Positions 23,266 through 32,602 of a stretch of 45,668 nucleotides of DNA are shown here, piece after piece. Origin of the DNA: a virus; the IMG/VR virus record IMGVR_UViG_3300036792_000249, positions 1 to 45,668 of that record. One strand, 5' to 3'. The notes under the pieces are model-generated. The model was not told the DNA's origin and searched no databases. It saw only the letters and a list, made by a program, of their open reading frames with translations. The position numbers were made by a program, and so were the translations under genes. The stretch's first letter is position 1, and each line of letters starts with the position of its first letter.

Positions 23266-23702
23266 AACGACCTCTCCCAATCAATCCCTACGAGTTTCAG
23301 GAGCGCATTAACGCGTATGCCTCCGATATTGTCATTTTGTGGGACACGACGATTGAGAGATACCAAATTTACCAGACCGTCGAGGCAATCCCGGGCTTTA
23401 CGGTACACGGCATGTCAGCCATGCAGGCGCGCAAGCAGAAGCTCCGCCCCATGTTCACTATCCAAGAGGCTAATGGCGACTTCCGTGACCCGGACGAATC
23501 GGACTTGCAGCGCATCATCGACAGCATCAATAACACGATAAATATGCGTGTCAAGGGCTACCAGCACTTTGCCGACGTCATGGAGAAAGAGGATATTGCC
23601 CGCGAGGAAGCGGTGGCGCCGGGGGTGCAAGACGCAATGCGCTGGGGTGCCGAGGAAATTCATAAAGCCCGCGTTCGCAAGGGCATTTTGGGTATGATGT
23701 AA
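23262..23702 (+). CDS. Conserved virion-region protein (146 aa, GTG start)
   Basis: A mixed alpha/beta protein (IVILWDTTIERYQIYQTVEA, then a helical C-terminus). No function motif is visible. It lies between the coat and head-tail adaptor genes, with start coupled to the previous stop (GTGA). Confidence 0.65.
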   Translation: MKRPLPINPYEFQERINAYASDIVILWDTTIERYQIYQTVEAIPGFTVHGMSAMQARKQKLRPMFTIQEANGDFRDPDESDLQRIIDSINNTINMRVKGYQHFADVMEKEDIAREEAVAPGVQDAMRWGAEEIHKARVRKGILGMM

Positions 23703-23703
23703 A

Positions 23704-24408
23704 ATGTCGACATTTCCAGACCTTATTGACCTCAACGACTACGTTGGCCGCACCCGGTTCCTCATTGACGAGAACTCGGAGAAAAACTTTTCGACCGCTC
23801 AAATCACGCTCTCAATCAATAAAGCCGCGCGCGATACCCAGGACGAAATGCTATCGGCCGCTCCCGAGGCGGGCTGGTTCGAAAAGCCGGCCGAGCTTAA
23901 TGCTACCGGCACGCCGCCGGGCACTGTTGCCACCGTCCAGGAGTACACGTTGCCCAGCGACTTCAAGAGGTTTAAGCGCGTGGCGCACGCCGATACCGAC
24001 ATTCCGCTCGACCCCATCAACTACAACGAGCGATTTATTGACACCTACAGCCCCAACAACGCCTTTATTGGTATGAACCCCGCTCTTAATGTGGGGCCGC
24101 AATTTTACTACATCACCGGCAACGTTATGGGCCTCGTTCCCATACCGCAGGGCGCTTACCGCATCGCCATGCAATACGTTTATATCCCGCCACTTTTGCA
24201 GTTCGGCAACGACGTCAGCGTCATTCCTATCGAGTACCGCGACCTCATGTGTGTGTCAGCGGCGATTGACTGTATTGTCAAAGACGAGGGTGTGCCGGCG
24301 AACCTGGAAACGATGTATGGCCGTGAGCTTGACCGCTTGCGCCGCACCATTGGCGACCGCCAGATACAATTACCACAACAGGTTACGCGAACCGGCCGAA
24401 GCTGGTAA
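23704..24408 (+). CDS. Head-tail adaptor / connector protein (234 aa)
   Basis: Two helices at the start (DYVGRTRFLIDENSEKNFST, AQITLSINKAARDTQDEM), a beta insert (EYTLPSDFKRFKRVAHADTD) and a closing helical part (YRDLMCVSAAIDCIVKDEGV ... LDRLRRTIGDR) match the pattern of podovirus adaptor proteins that bind below the portal. Position and size agree. Confidence 0.72.
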   Translation: MSTFPDLIDLNDYVGRTRFLIDENSEKNFSTAQITLSINKAARDTQDEMLSAAPEAGWFEKPAELNATGTPPGTVATVQEYTLPSDFKRFKRVAHADTDIPLDPINYNERFIDTYSPNNAFIGMNPALNVGPQFYYITGNVMGLVPIPQGAYRIAMQYVYIPPLLQFGNDVSVIPIEYRDLMCVSAAIDCIVKDEGVPANLETMYGRELDRLRRTIGDRQIQLPQQVTRTGRSW

Positions 24409-24434
24409 GATATCCTCATAATAAAGGACATAGC

Positions 24435-25007
24435 ATGGCAGAACCCACACAGCCCAGCGATGAGCAGCCGACCGAAGAACAGCAAGCCGCCGCGGAACAA
24501 AACCGCGACGATTTTATCGAGCAGGGCCTCTCGCTTTTGGCGCAGGCAAAACTCGACGAACTCACCCAGCTCCAGGCCCGTCTCGACGAGCTTCACGCCG
24601 AGGAGACCGAGCTAGTGCAGATTGCCGCCGTCACTCGCGCCGGCGCCGAGGAATTAGCTACGGCCACCGCTGACCTCGAGAAGCGTGAGGAGGCCTTGGC
24701 GGCCGAACGCAAACGTCTCGACAAAGATATTAACGACATGGTGACTGTCCACAAGAACCAGGAAGCCCGTGAGGCCGATATTGCAAAACGCGACAAGACC
24801 TCACTGGCGCGGGAGCAGGCCGCCGATGAGCGTGAGCGTAATCTGGCCACCCGCGAGGCTACCGTGGTCGAGGACGCTAAATATGTGGCCGAGGTTAACA
24901 AAAAGCAGGACGAGCGTGCCGGACTGCTTGAGCGGGGCGAAAAGCGCCTCGAAGAACGCAAGGCAAAGCTCCGCGAGGCCGAGAAAGCCTTATCGCCGAC
25001 GTCTTGA
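24435..25007 (+). CDS. Long coiled-coil protein (190 aa)
   Basis: Almost the whole protein is one charged helix with heptads (ELTQLQARLDELHAEETELV and repeated Glu/Arg/Lys runs), preceded by a Gln/Glu-rich start. Such a rod could be a tail needle, a chaperone or a scaffold. AAAGGA lies before the ATG, and CATAAT at 24417 may be a -10 box. Confidence 0.72.
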   Translation: MAEPTQPSDEQPTEEQQAAAEQNRDDFIEQGLSLLAQAKLDELTQLQARLDELHAEETELVQIAAVTRAGAEELATATADLEKREEALAAERKRLDKDINDMVTVHKNQEAREADIAKRDKTSLAREQAADERERNLATREATVVEDAKYVAEVNKKQDERAGLLERGEKRLEERKAKLREAEKALSPTS

Positions 25008-25051
25008 CGCCGAGCGAGCATAAGCACGATAATAACTCATAAGGATACCTC

Positions 25052-25579
25052 ATGTCGTCAACATTCGCCTGGCAAAGAGACAATGGAGCCGCCACTGGTT
25101 CGCCCACCCACGGGACGACTCGTGGTGCCGCTTCGGTCTCTGACTGGAAAAGCGTAGACGACAATACCACTGCATTTAGCGCGGCCGGCGTTCAGCAAGG
25201 CCTCAATAGTTTTGAGGCTTGGCTCTACGGCAAGTGGACGGGCACCTACAGTAACATTTTTGCTGTGCTTTGGGCCCATACTGCCGGGGCAATGCCGGGC
25301 GGTTCGACGCTCAAGGGCGTTACCCCCGCCACCTACACGACGCCCTCGCAAAGTACCAACTCCAATCTTACGGTTGATATGACGAGCGTAATCTCGATTG
25401 GTTCTGGCCAGTCGGTCAATGTGGGGGCTACGGGCCCCGAGGCCGCCGGCCACGCCGCTTCGACCAACGCCAACCCGGCGTTCACCGACTACTTGGCGAC
25501 TCAGGTGCAGCTTGCCAACAATGCCACGGTGGGTGACTCGCCCGTCATTACGCAGATGGTTCAGTGGAACGAGAACTAG
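25052..25579 (+). CDS. Virion structural protein (175 aa)
   Basis: A Gly/Ser/Thr/Ala-rich beta protein (FAWQRDNGAATGSPTHGTTR, GVTPATYTTPSQSTNSNLTV). The low charge and repeated small residues are typical of tail or decoration proteins. A GAGCATAA element followed by AT-rich boxes at 25016-25035 may be its promoter. Confidence 0.65.
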   Translation: MSSTFAWQRDNGAATGSPTHGTTRGAASVSDWKSVDDNTTAFSAAGVQQGLNSFEAWLYGKWTGTYSNIFAVLWAHTAGAMPGGSTLKGVTPATYTTPSQSTNSNLTVDMTSVISIGSGQSVNVGATGPEAAGHAASTNANPAFTDYLATQVQLANNATVGDSPVITQMVQWNEN

Positions 25580-25582
25580 ATT

Positions 25583-25972
25583 ATGGAAACACAAGACATT
25601 TTTTGCGCCAACGACCAGACGGAGACCGAGCACTCGCTCGAGCTCCAAGGTGGCAGTATTGTCGCCACCTGCCTAGCTAAGGGGTGCGGGCGGATTTTGA
25701 AATTCCCCGACAACGTTACTACAAGCCAATTCCAAGAGTTGATTGCTAAGCACAAACAAGCCAACATGGGGCAAGAAGTAGTTGCGCCCGGCGGCGTCGG
25801 CCCAGCCGATGTGTATGTTGCCCCTAGCGACCATGTGCCGGACTCCGGCCCCAGCGCCCCCCAGGGCCCCGAATTGGGCTCGTTGCTGGCTCCAGCCGAC
25901 CCGGGCGAGCGCGTTGCTGATGATTTGACCCCCGAGGAGCGCAACGCCTGGGAGGCGATGAACAAATCATGA
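25583..25972 (+). CDS. Hypothetical protein with Cys motif and acidic tail (129 aa)
   Basis: The N-terminal half has FCANDQTETEHSLELQGGSI and ATCLAKGCGRILKF, a possible zinc site in a small beta domain. The rest is a Pro/Gly linker ending in an acidic helix (TPEERNAWEAMNKS). It overlaps the next gene by 4 bp. Function is unknown. Confidence 0.65.
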   Translation: METQDIFCANDQTETEHSLELQGGSIVATCLAKGCGRILKFPDNVTTSQFQELIAKHKQANMGQEVVAPGGVGPADVYVAPSDHVPDSGPSAPQGPELGSLLAPADPGERVADDLTPEERNAWEAMNKS

Positions 25973-26430
25973 ACCAGGATACTAACCGCCCCCTCGTACT
26001 CCCGCCCGGAGAGGACGAGTTTGAGGAGCACTTTTTGCGTTTCCTGTTTGTGGCCGAGTTCGAAGATGGCTCCCAGCTCGCCCAGACCCATGAGGACGCT
26101 TCGCAATTCGACCCCTCAAAGAGCGCGTTTTTCGATGTTTTAAAATACTCTGAGTCGAAGAAATTAACCAGATTTCATCTTACTGACAAACTCAACTGGT
26201 ACACCGTCGATTTGCGTGACGGGCTTTTTGAAGTCAATGGCATGGCTTTTGCCGCTCACCCCCAATACTTCGTCCCAAATCCTCCGCTAACCCTCATCTA
26301 TTTCCGAGAGACGCGGGCTGAAAAACTGAACGATGGAACCGAGCGGCATTACGTCAATCGGTATTTCCTCGGGTGGTGGTGTTTGGGCCCAGATGGCGCT
26401 AAAGTCGAACAGACTATTGCCATTAAATAG
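25969..26430 (+). CDS. Hypothetical virion-region protein (153 aa)
   Basis: Mixed strands (FLRFLFVAEFEDGSQLAQTH, NWYTVDLRDGLFEVNGMAFA, NRYFLGWWCLGPDGAKVEQT) suggest a compact beta domain. No family was recognised. It is coupled to the previous gene by ATGA. Confidence 0.65.
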   Translation: MNQDTNRPLVLPPGEDEFEEHFLRFLFVAEFEDGSQLAQTHEDASQFDPSKSAFFDVLKYSESKKLTRFHLTDKLNWYTVDLRDGLFEVNGMAFAAHPQYFVPNPPLTLIYFRETRAEKLNDGTERHYVNRYFLGWWCLGPDGAKVEQTIAIK

Positions 26431-26468
26431 CGATACATACTAGAATAACCATAAGGAGAATCATATAA

Positions 26469-26930
26469 ATGGCAATGAAACGATTTAGCACGACAGGTGC
26501 AGCCGCCGCTTCGGCAACAGCCGCAACAGCCGGCATTGTCAAGGTTGAGGCCACCGCGGCTACTCGCCTTGCAATTTATGAGTGGGACTTCGGTAGTTCC
26601 GCTGGTGCCGCCCCGGTCGACCAGAACTACTTAATCCGCCTCAAGCGTCAGACCACCGCTGGCACCTGGACGGCAGTGACCCCTAGCCCGCTAGACACCG
26701 CCGACGCCGCCGCCGTGGCAGTTGGTGGCCAAACTTCCACCGCCGCCGGTACAGCCGGTGTGACGCTAATGAGCATTGGTGTCAACGCCCGTGCCGGGTT
26801 CCGCTGGGTAGCGATTCCCGACTCTGAGCTCATCGTCCCTGCAACCGCCTCGAACGGTGTAATCATGGAATACGCCGCCGTCTCCGGTGGTACGGACTCC
26901 AACACCGGCGTTATTTTCCATCAGGAGTAA
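26469..26930 (+). CDS. Virion structural protein, decoration-like (153 aa)
   Basis: Ala/Thr-rich, low-charge beta protein (AATRLAIYEWDFGSSAGAAP, NYLIRLKRQTTAGTWTAVTP, ARAGFRWVAIPDSELIVPAT). The pattern resembles small head-decoration or tail-tube-like proteins in environmental phages. It has its own AAGGAG-like site, and a possible -10 box (TACTAGAAT) lies upstream. Confidence 0.65.
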   Translation: MAMKRFSTTGAAAASATAATAGIVKVEATAATRLAIYEWDFGSSAGAAPVDQNYLIRLKRQTTAGTWTAVTPSPLDTADAAAVAVGGQTSTAAGTAGVTLMSIGVNARAGFRWVAIPDSELIVPATASNGVIMEYAAVSGGTDSNTGVIFHQE

Positions 26931-26986
26931 CGCTTCTCGCTCCTCGTTTAAATCGAGGGCTAGTTTAAGAAAGGAAGTCTACGCGA

Positions 26987-27289
26987 GTGAAAGCGTTAGT
27001 ACGACCATCTGGATATTTCTTAACGCACGACGCGTCTGGCCGCCTAATCGAGGGCGAGACGCGTTCTTGCGTGCACTGCGGGTTTACGTGGATTTACAAC
27101 CCCAAGAATTCGTTTGACCGGCATTTGGCCGGTAAAACTCAGCGGCGGGGGACTTGCACCAAGTGCCACGGCCTTGTGTGTGCCCAGGAGTACTGCTTAA
27201 AGCGTGGTTGCAAGCCACTCGAAAAGCAAATTGAGGAGGTCGAAGAAAAGGCGCGACGTAGCCCCGGCGGCGTCTTTGTATTGGAGTAG
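26987..27289 (+). CDS. Zinc-binding protein (100 aa, GTG start)
   Basis: CVHCGFTWIYNPKNSFDRHL, then CTKCHGLVCAQEYCLKRGC give six cysteines and at least two histidines, enough for two zinc sites. AAAGGAA precedes the GTG. A zinc-ribbon gene inside the tail block is unusual; it may be a minor virion or assembly protein. No family was recognised. Confidence 0.65.
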   Translation: MKALVRPSGYFLTHDASGRLIEGETRSCVHCGFTWIYNPKNSFDRHLAGKTQRRGTCTKCHGLVCAQEYCLKRGCKPLEKQIEEVEEKARRSPGGVFVLE

Positions 27290-27292
27290 GCA

Positions 27293-28024
27293 ATGGCTAT
27301 TGCCCTCGACCTGGACTCAAACGCAAACTCAGGCTCTACTACTGTCTCAAGTCTGATTTGGAGCCACACCTGCAGCGGTGCAAACCGCATTCTGTTGGTG
27401 GGCATTGCCTATACCGGCTCGTCGGCCACGATTAGCTCAGTAACCTACAATGGCGTGGCAATGACGGCACTATTCGGCACGCCGATTGCGGCCACCTCAG
27501 CGTTACACGTCCAAATATTTTATTTGCTGGCCCCCGCGACCGGCGCGAACAACATTGTGGTTACGCCAAGCATCACGGCCTCTATTTATGGAGGGGCTGC
27601 ATCATTTACTGGGGTTGACCAGAGCGCTCCGTCCAACACTAACTCGGGAATTGGCACCACTCTAAGCCCAAGCGTTAGCCTCACGACCGTCAACGATAAC
27701 GCTTGGATTTTTGACACGATTGGTATGGCCTCGGCCGTCACGACGCTTACAGCGGGCGGTAGCCAGATACAGGACTTCAATCAGTTTGACGCCACCCCAA
27801 ACCGTACCGGCGCTGGTTCTCACCTCGCTACCACTACCCACGGCGCCTACAGTATGGCTTGGACGGAATCGGGAAGCATCGCCCGCGCCTGGGGTCAAGG
27901 CGTGGTGGAACTCAAACCGGCCGCGGCCGGGGCGCTGGGGCCCGACACCGACCCTGCAATGTACATTCGTAACGCTGGGTGGCCGGCGAATAACAATCGC
28001 AAACCGCTAATCGAGATGTACTAA
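27293..28024 (+). CDS. Beta-rich tail-region protein (243 aa)
   Basis: A long run of strands (ILLVGIAYTGSSATISSVTY, NNIVVTPSITASIYGGAASF, VTTLTAGGSQIQDFNQFDAT) in the style of jelly-roll or concanavalin-like domains found in phage fibre and baseplate proteins. The C-terminus is a short Asn/Pro-rich tail. It may bind carbohydrate, but that is inference. Confidence 0.65.
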   Translation: MAIALDLDSNANSGSTTVSSLIWSHTCSGANRILLVGIAYTGSSATISSVTYNGVAMTALFGTPIAATSALHVQIFYLLAPATGANNIVVTPSITASIYGGAASFTGVDQSAPSNTNSGIGTTLSPSVSLTTVNDNAWIFDTIGMASAVTTLTAGGSQIQDFNQFDATPNRTGAGSHLATTTHGAYSMAWTESGSIARAWGQGVVELKPAAAGALGPDTDPAMYIRNAGWPANNNRKPLIEMY

Positions 28025-28025
28025 A

Positions 28026-29849
28026 ATGAGCGTGCCATTTCGCCAATTCCCGCGTAAGCGCGGGCCGATTTCGCCGTTAGCCTCGGCCGCGCCGTACATC
28101 TCATACTGGAATCAGCCGGTCAACCAACCGCTCAAAGCACGGGTGCCGAAGCGCCAGCAACCGCCGGTGCGTCAATTATTCTATGTTGCCACCATCGTCA
28201 CTTCGAGCTCGACCATTGGCGGCCAGTTCCGCGTTTCACTCAACCCGGCCATTGGTGACGGTTTTGCCGAACCAGTCAATCAGCCTCTCCGCGCACGAGT
28301 TCCCAAGCGTCAGCAACCCCAGCCGCCCAGCCGTCGCTACCTAATTACTACTGCCAACCAAGCGACGATTGGCGGCCAGTTCAGAGTGAGTGAAAATCCA
28401 AGCACCAACCCGGAGAGCTGGAAGCAGTCAGTAAATGAGCCCTTACGTGCTCGCGTGCCCAAACGACAACAACCTCAGCCACCAAGTCGCCACTACCTCA
28501 TAACCACCTCTACGCAAAGCACCATCGGTGGTCAGTTCCGCGTTACCAGCAACCCCGCAGCCAATATGTCGAGTTGGGGGCAACCCGACCAGCAGCCACT
28601 CCGCTCACGCGTGCCAAAGCGTCAAATGCCTCAGTATCCGTCAAAGCGTTTCTTGGTTTCAAGCACCAACTCGAGCACCATTGGCGGCCAGTTTAGAGTT
28701 ACGGCCAACCCGTCGCTAGAACCAGTATGGAAGCAACCAGCAAACCAGCCGCTCAAGGCGCGCGTACCAAAACGGCAGCAACCGCAATATCCGACGCGCC
28801 GGTTCTTGCCGACCACTACTACCAACTCAACGATTGGCGGCCAATTCCGTGTAACCTCAAACCCCGCCGCTAACCCGTCTAGCTGGAAACAACCGGCAAA
28901 TCAGCCTCTCAAAGCCCGAGTCCCCAAGCGACAGCAGCCGTTCGCTATCAATAAGCGATTCCTCGTTACGGGCATAAATCAGTCGACTATCGGTGGCCAG
29001 TTCCGGGTCGCCCAAAATCCGTCACTCGAGCCGATGTGGAAGCAGCCCCCCGGCCAGCCCCTCCGCCACCGTTGGCTCAAGCGCCAGCAACCTCAGCCGC
29101 CCGCCCGCCATTACCTCATTACCACCGCGAACCAATCTACCATTGGTGGCCAGTTCCGAGTGGCGAGTAATCCCTCCCTCAGCCCCTCATGGAAAGCCCT
29201 CACAAACGAGCCCCTACGTGCGCGAGTGCCGAAGCGCCAAATGCCGCAGTACCCCAGCCGCCGGTTCCTCATTACGAACGTAAATCAGTCTACTATCAAT
29301 GGGCAATTCCGCGTCACCAGCAATCCAGGAGGCAACCTATCGAGTTGGGTACACCCAACAAACCAGCCGCTCCGCTCCCGCGTACCCAAGCGCCAAATGC
29401 CGCCTTACCCGTCGTTCCGCTATCTCGTTACGGTGTCGGGTTTGCAGTCGACCATCGGCGGCCAGTTTAGGGTTTTGCTCAGCGTCGGCAAGAATGTGGC
29501 TATCTGGAAACAACCCGTCAATGAGCCCTTGCGCGCCCGAGTCCCCAAGCGACAGCAGCCGTTCGCCGTGGCAAACCGACGGTTCCTCATCACCGCTTAC
29601 GCCCTCAATTCCACGATTGGCGGGCGGTTCACGGTCATTACCCGAGTTACCCCCAGTCGCCCGCATTTCGACTGGATACCGGGATTCCCGGGGCAAGCCG
29701 CCATTTACACCAACGCAACCCCCGGGAACCCTGGCTGGCAGGCGGGCGCTGGCCCGGGCCCAGGCTTCACGCCGGGGGCGGTGCCTGGCGCTCCAAACTG
29801 GACGCCCGGCAGGCAGCCAGACAACGAATGGAACGACACTTACAAATAG
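28026..29849 (+). CDS. RVPKRQ / STIGGQFRV tandem-repeat virion protein (607 aa)
   Basis: Ten repeats of about 50 residues cover residues 32-545. Each contains a basic Pro/Gln part (QPLKARVPKRQQP or close), an aromatic strand (such as RRFLITT) and a conserved STIGGQFRV strand, followed by a variable linker with N-P and often S-W-K-Q-P. Repeat seven has WLKRQ in place of VPKRQ. The last ~60 residues are Gly/Pro/Trp-rich. The gene lies between tail genes, so it is probably a fibre or neck component. The DNA repeats of ~150 bp are clearly related but not identical. I know no named family. Confidence 0.8.
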   Translation: MSVPFRQFPRKRGPISPLASAAPYISYWNQPVNQPLKARVPKRQQPPVRQLFYVATIVTSSSTIGGQFRVSLNPAIGDGFAEPVNQPLRARVPKRQQPQPPSRRYLITTANQATIGGQFRVSENPSTNPESWKQSVNEPLRARVPKRQQPQPPSRHYLITTSTQSTIGGQFRVTSNPAANMSSWGQPDQQPLRSRVPKRQMPQYPSKRFLVSSTNSSTIGGQFRVTANPSLEPVWKQPANQPLKARVPKRQQPQYPTRRFLPTTTTNSTIGGQFRVTSNPAANPSSWKQPANQPLKARVPKRQQPFAINKRFLVTGINQSTIGGQFRVAQNPSLEPMWKQPPGQPLRHRWLKRQQPQPPARHYLITTANQSTIGGQFRVASNPSLSPSWKALTNEPLRARVPKRQMPQYPSRRFLITNVNQSTINGQFRVTSNPGGNLSSWVHPTNQPLRSRVPKRQMPPYPSFRYLVTVSGLQSTIGGQFRVLLSVGKNVAIWKQPVNEPLRARVPKRQQPFAVANRRFLITAYALNSTIGGRFTVITRVTPSRPHFDWIPGFPGQAAIYTNATPGNPGWQAGAGPGPGFTPGAVPGAPNWTPGRQPDNEWNDTYK

Positions 29850-29880
29850 TCAACCCTAAGCGGTATAATGAGGCAAGATT

Positions 29881-31677
29881 ATGGGAACCAGAGGCGCAAC
29901 ACTCACCAAACACGATATCGACCGGCTCCATAAGTTCGACTGGGAGGTCGATGGATTTGCGGGCCTCGATAACTCGAGCGACCCGTCGGCTCTACCTGAC
30001 AATTTTTCGCCCAACTTGCTCAACGTGCTCTACGACCTCACGGGAGCCGTAGAGACCCGCAAGGGCTACACCAAGCTCATTACCAACAGTTTGCCCGGCG
30101 CTATCGTCAATGGCCACCCATTCTACAAGAGTGATGGCACCAAGCTCCTCGTTTTCGCGGTCAACTGCACGAACGCCGGCACTGCGCCCGGGGGAGTCAC
30201 TGGCACCTATCTCTATAAATACGATAATGCGGGTGGCGGCACGCTCATCGGCGGCCCGTACACCATCAATACATTCTGGGATTTCACCACCATTCGCAAC
30301 AACGTCTATGCGGTCAACGGGGTTGATGGGGTATTTCAGTGGGGTGGTAGCGGCAGCTTTATAAACATAAGCACTTTCCCGATTCAGTACATCGAGAATC
30401 GCAAGAACCGTTTGTATGGGGCGAAGCTTAACTCGAGCCTCCTATATTTCACAGACCCCAGCAACTACGGCACCTGGGGTAACTTCATTGAAATAAACAC
30501 CGACGACGGGCAGACCATCACCTCTATCAAAAAGTACTTCGATGATGTGGTGATTTTCAAAACGCAGTCAGTTTGGTACGCCCAGGGTGAGCCCTTGGGT
30601 ACGGGTGCTAGTACCACTCTTGGTAACATTCAAATCCGGCAAGCTGACTCAGAGGTTGGTTGCCCCGCACCGCTCTCCATTCGCAAGATTCGGCAGGGCA
30701 TTCTCATGTGGGTTTGTGAGTCGGGCGTCGCAGTTATGCAAAATTACCATGCCACTATCATTTCTGACAAAATAGAGGCCACATTCAAAAATGACATGAA
30801 TGCCAACTTTATCAGCAAGATTTGGGCAATTTACTCACCCCCGGAAAAGAAGTACATTTTTGGCTATCCATCGGCTTCGAGTTCTACCCCGGACAAAGCC
30901 ATGATGCTCGATATGAGTAACCCCAAAGTCGTTCGCTACGCCACCTGGGACCATTACCCGGGCTCATGCGCTATGCTATTTCGGTTCACGCTTCGTGACT
31001 CGGTGCTCATCGGCCACCCGACCAAGGGCTACATTGTGCAGGCGTTCCAGGGTTATGCCGATATCGCGGGCGATAATGGCACCGCTTCGGCGGGCACCAG
31101 CACCACGCTTTCTGACTCGACGAAAGCCTGGACGACCAACCAATTCGTCGATGCCGACGTTACCATCGTGGCCGGCACCGGCGCGGGGCAGCAGCGCACC
31201 GTCTCCGCTAACAGCGCCACCCAGCTCACGCTCTCGGCCGCCTGGACGACCACGCCAGACGCCACCAGCGTTTACTCTATCGGGGCCTACACCTCATATG
31301 TCGACACTCCCATCGAGGACTTTGGCAAGTCGGCCTATGATAAAAAAGTCAAATACTTCAATCTTTTTTCCGACTCGCACACCAATCAGAACCTCCTGTT
31401 TGGCTACGCTACCGCGTATCAGCAACTCAATTTCAGCACCCAGAAACCGCTCAGCAGCGGCGGCATGGTGTGGGAGGGTGTCGGTAGCCCCGACAAATGG
31501 GGCGCCGTGGGTAAGAAGTGGGGGACGAAAAAGCAGGTGTTTATCCAGTTCGAAGTTGGTGACGCCGACAAGCACTTTCAAGCGCGCTGGGGTAATAATT
31601 TAGCCCTAAACCCTTGGCGTACTTCCAAGTACACCGTTACGCTCAAATTTAAGAAAGTGCGGCCGGACGTTGTATGA
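29881..31677 (+). CDS. Tail hub / stopper, beta-propeller-like protein (598 aa)
   Basis: After an N-terminal segment (NFSPNLLNVLYDLTGAVETR) the protein has propeller-like repeats with aromatic strands (DFTTIRNNVYAVNGVDGVFQ, NRKNRLYGAKLNSSLLYFTD, KKYFDDVVIFKTQSVWYAQG). This follows the P22 gp10-type DNA stabilisation/stopper proteins. A second domain at about 380-470 looks Ig-like. TATAAT at 29864 and GAGG precede the start. Confidence 0.72.
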   Translation: MGTRGATLTKHDIDRLHKFDWEVDGFAGLDNSSDPSALPDNFSPNLLNVLYDLTGAVETRKGYTKLITNSLPGAIVNGHPFYKSDGTKLLVFAVNCTNAGTAPGGVTGTYLYKYDNAGGGTLIGGPYTINTFWDFTTIRNNVYAVNGVDGVFQWGGSGSFINISTFPIQYIENRKNRLYGAKLNSSLLYFTDPSNYGTWGNFIEINTDDGQTITSIKKYFDDVVIFKTQSVWYAQGEPLGTGASTTLGNIQIRQADSEVGCPAPLSIRKIRQGILMWVCESGVAVMQNYHATIISDKIEATFKNDMNANFISKIWAIYSPPEKKYIFGYPSASSSTPDKAMMLDMSNPKVVRYATWDHYPGSCAMLFRFTLRDSVLIGHPTKGYIVQAFQGYADIAGDNGTASAGTSTTLSDSTKAWTTNQFVDADVTIVAGTGAGQQRTVSANSATQLTLSAAWTTTPDATSVYSIGAYTSYVDTPIEDFGKSAYDKKVKYFNLFSDSHTNQNLLFGYATAYQQLNFSTQKPLSSGGMVWEGVGSPDKWGAVGKKWGTKKQVFIQFEVGDADKHFQARWGNNLALNPWRTSKYTVTLKFKKVRPDVV

Positions 31678-32123
31678 GTGGAATAGATACCAACCCGCTC
31701 AGCGAGTCATTTAGCCTTGGGCTCCAGAACCCAGCCAACCGCGCGGGCGACCTCATGGACACCATCAACAGGCAGGCCGACCAACTCGACACGTTCAATG
31801 ACAAACTTTCATTCATCGCCAACGGTCTTTTTTCGTTCTCCTGGGCTGGCGGAGCTGGGGCGTTTGGCGTGCAGAGTTTTCAGCACGGCCTCGGGTATGC
31901 TCCCATCTACCTCGCGTACTACAACCTGTCCACCGATTCGCTCTGGCGGCCATGTGACGACCTCCTGGTGGACAACACTGGGCTCGTAACGTTCGAGGCT
32001 TACTGCAATACCGACACCACCTACGTCACCGGCAACTATAACGCCCTCGTCGCCGGGACTCCGGCCACCGTCACAATCAAGTGGTTTCTACTGCGCGAAC
32101 CAGCCTCGCAGGCGGCAGCATGA
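31674..32123 (+). CDS. Tail fibre-like protein (149 aa)
   Basis: A short N-terminal helix with a coiled segment (LMDTINRQADQLDTFNDKLS) leads into a beta domain with GLGYAPIYLAYYNLSTDSLW and VTIKWFLLREP. The next gene encodes a similar domain (HNLGYVPQFLVYYK), so the two are probably related tail-tip or fibre modules. It is coupled to both neighbours by ATGA overlaps. Confidence 0.65.
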   Translation: MSGIDTNPLSESFSLGLQNPANRAGDLMDTINRQADQLDTFNDKLSFIANGLFSFSWAGGAGAFGVQSFQHGLGYAPIYLAYYNLSTDSLWRPCDDLLVDNTGLVTFEAYCNTDTTYVTGNYNALVAGTPATVTIKWFLLREPASQAAA

Positions 32124-32602
32124 TACAGCCAACCGTTGACCTCACGGGCATTCTCACCCAGGAGGAGCTTGATAACGCCGACCTGGACGCAATTCAGGAG
32201 GAAATTGCACGTCAGAAAAATAAATTTAGCACGCTCGAGTCGCTGAAACTGGCTATTTATAATGACGCCATTTCATCGCCCGGCAACGATGGGGATATCA
32301 TCAATTGGCCATTCACGTTTGCCACAATCCCGCACAATCTTGGGTACGTGCCGCAATTTCTCGTATATTACAAATACCTCAGCGGTGGCTCGACCACCTA
32401 TATCAAACTCCCCATGATACGCTCCGGTGCAGACGGCGGCGCCGGCCCATCGGTGCAACGCAAGATTGGGTACTTTTTTAAAGCTTACGCCGATGCAAAT
32501 AATCTCTATATCGTGGGTGGCGGCGGTTTCACCATCGGTGCCGCCCAGCCGGTGGGGGGTTTTCAGTTCCGCTACTACATCTTTAGCCAACCAAATCAGT
32601 AA
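32120..32602 (+). CDS. Tail fibre-like protein, paralogue of the previous gene (160 aa)
   Basis: The start MIQPTVDLTGILTQEELDNA is fixed by an ATGA overlap. A helical part is followed by IPHNLGYVPQFLVYYKYLSG and a C-terminal strand FQFRYYIFSQP, which parallel the preceding protein. Together they look like duplicated receptor-binding or tip modules. Confidence 0.65.
   Translation: MIQPTVDLTGILTQEELDNADLDAIQEEIARQKNKFSTLESLKLAIYNDAISSPGNDGDIINWPFTFATIPHNLGYVPQFLVYYKYLSGGSTTYIKLPMIRSGADGGAGPSVQRKIGYFFKAYADANNLYIVGGGGFTIGAAQPVGGFQFRYYIFSQPNQ

Noticed and set aside
28026-29849. Repeat DNA of the 607-aa gene considered as a noncoding repeat array
   Set aside because: The frame stays open through all ten units with conserved protein motifs and variable DNA, so it is coding.
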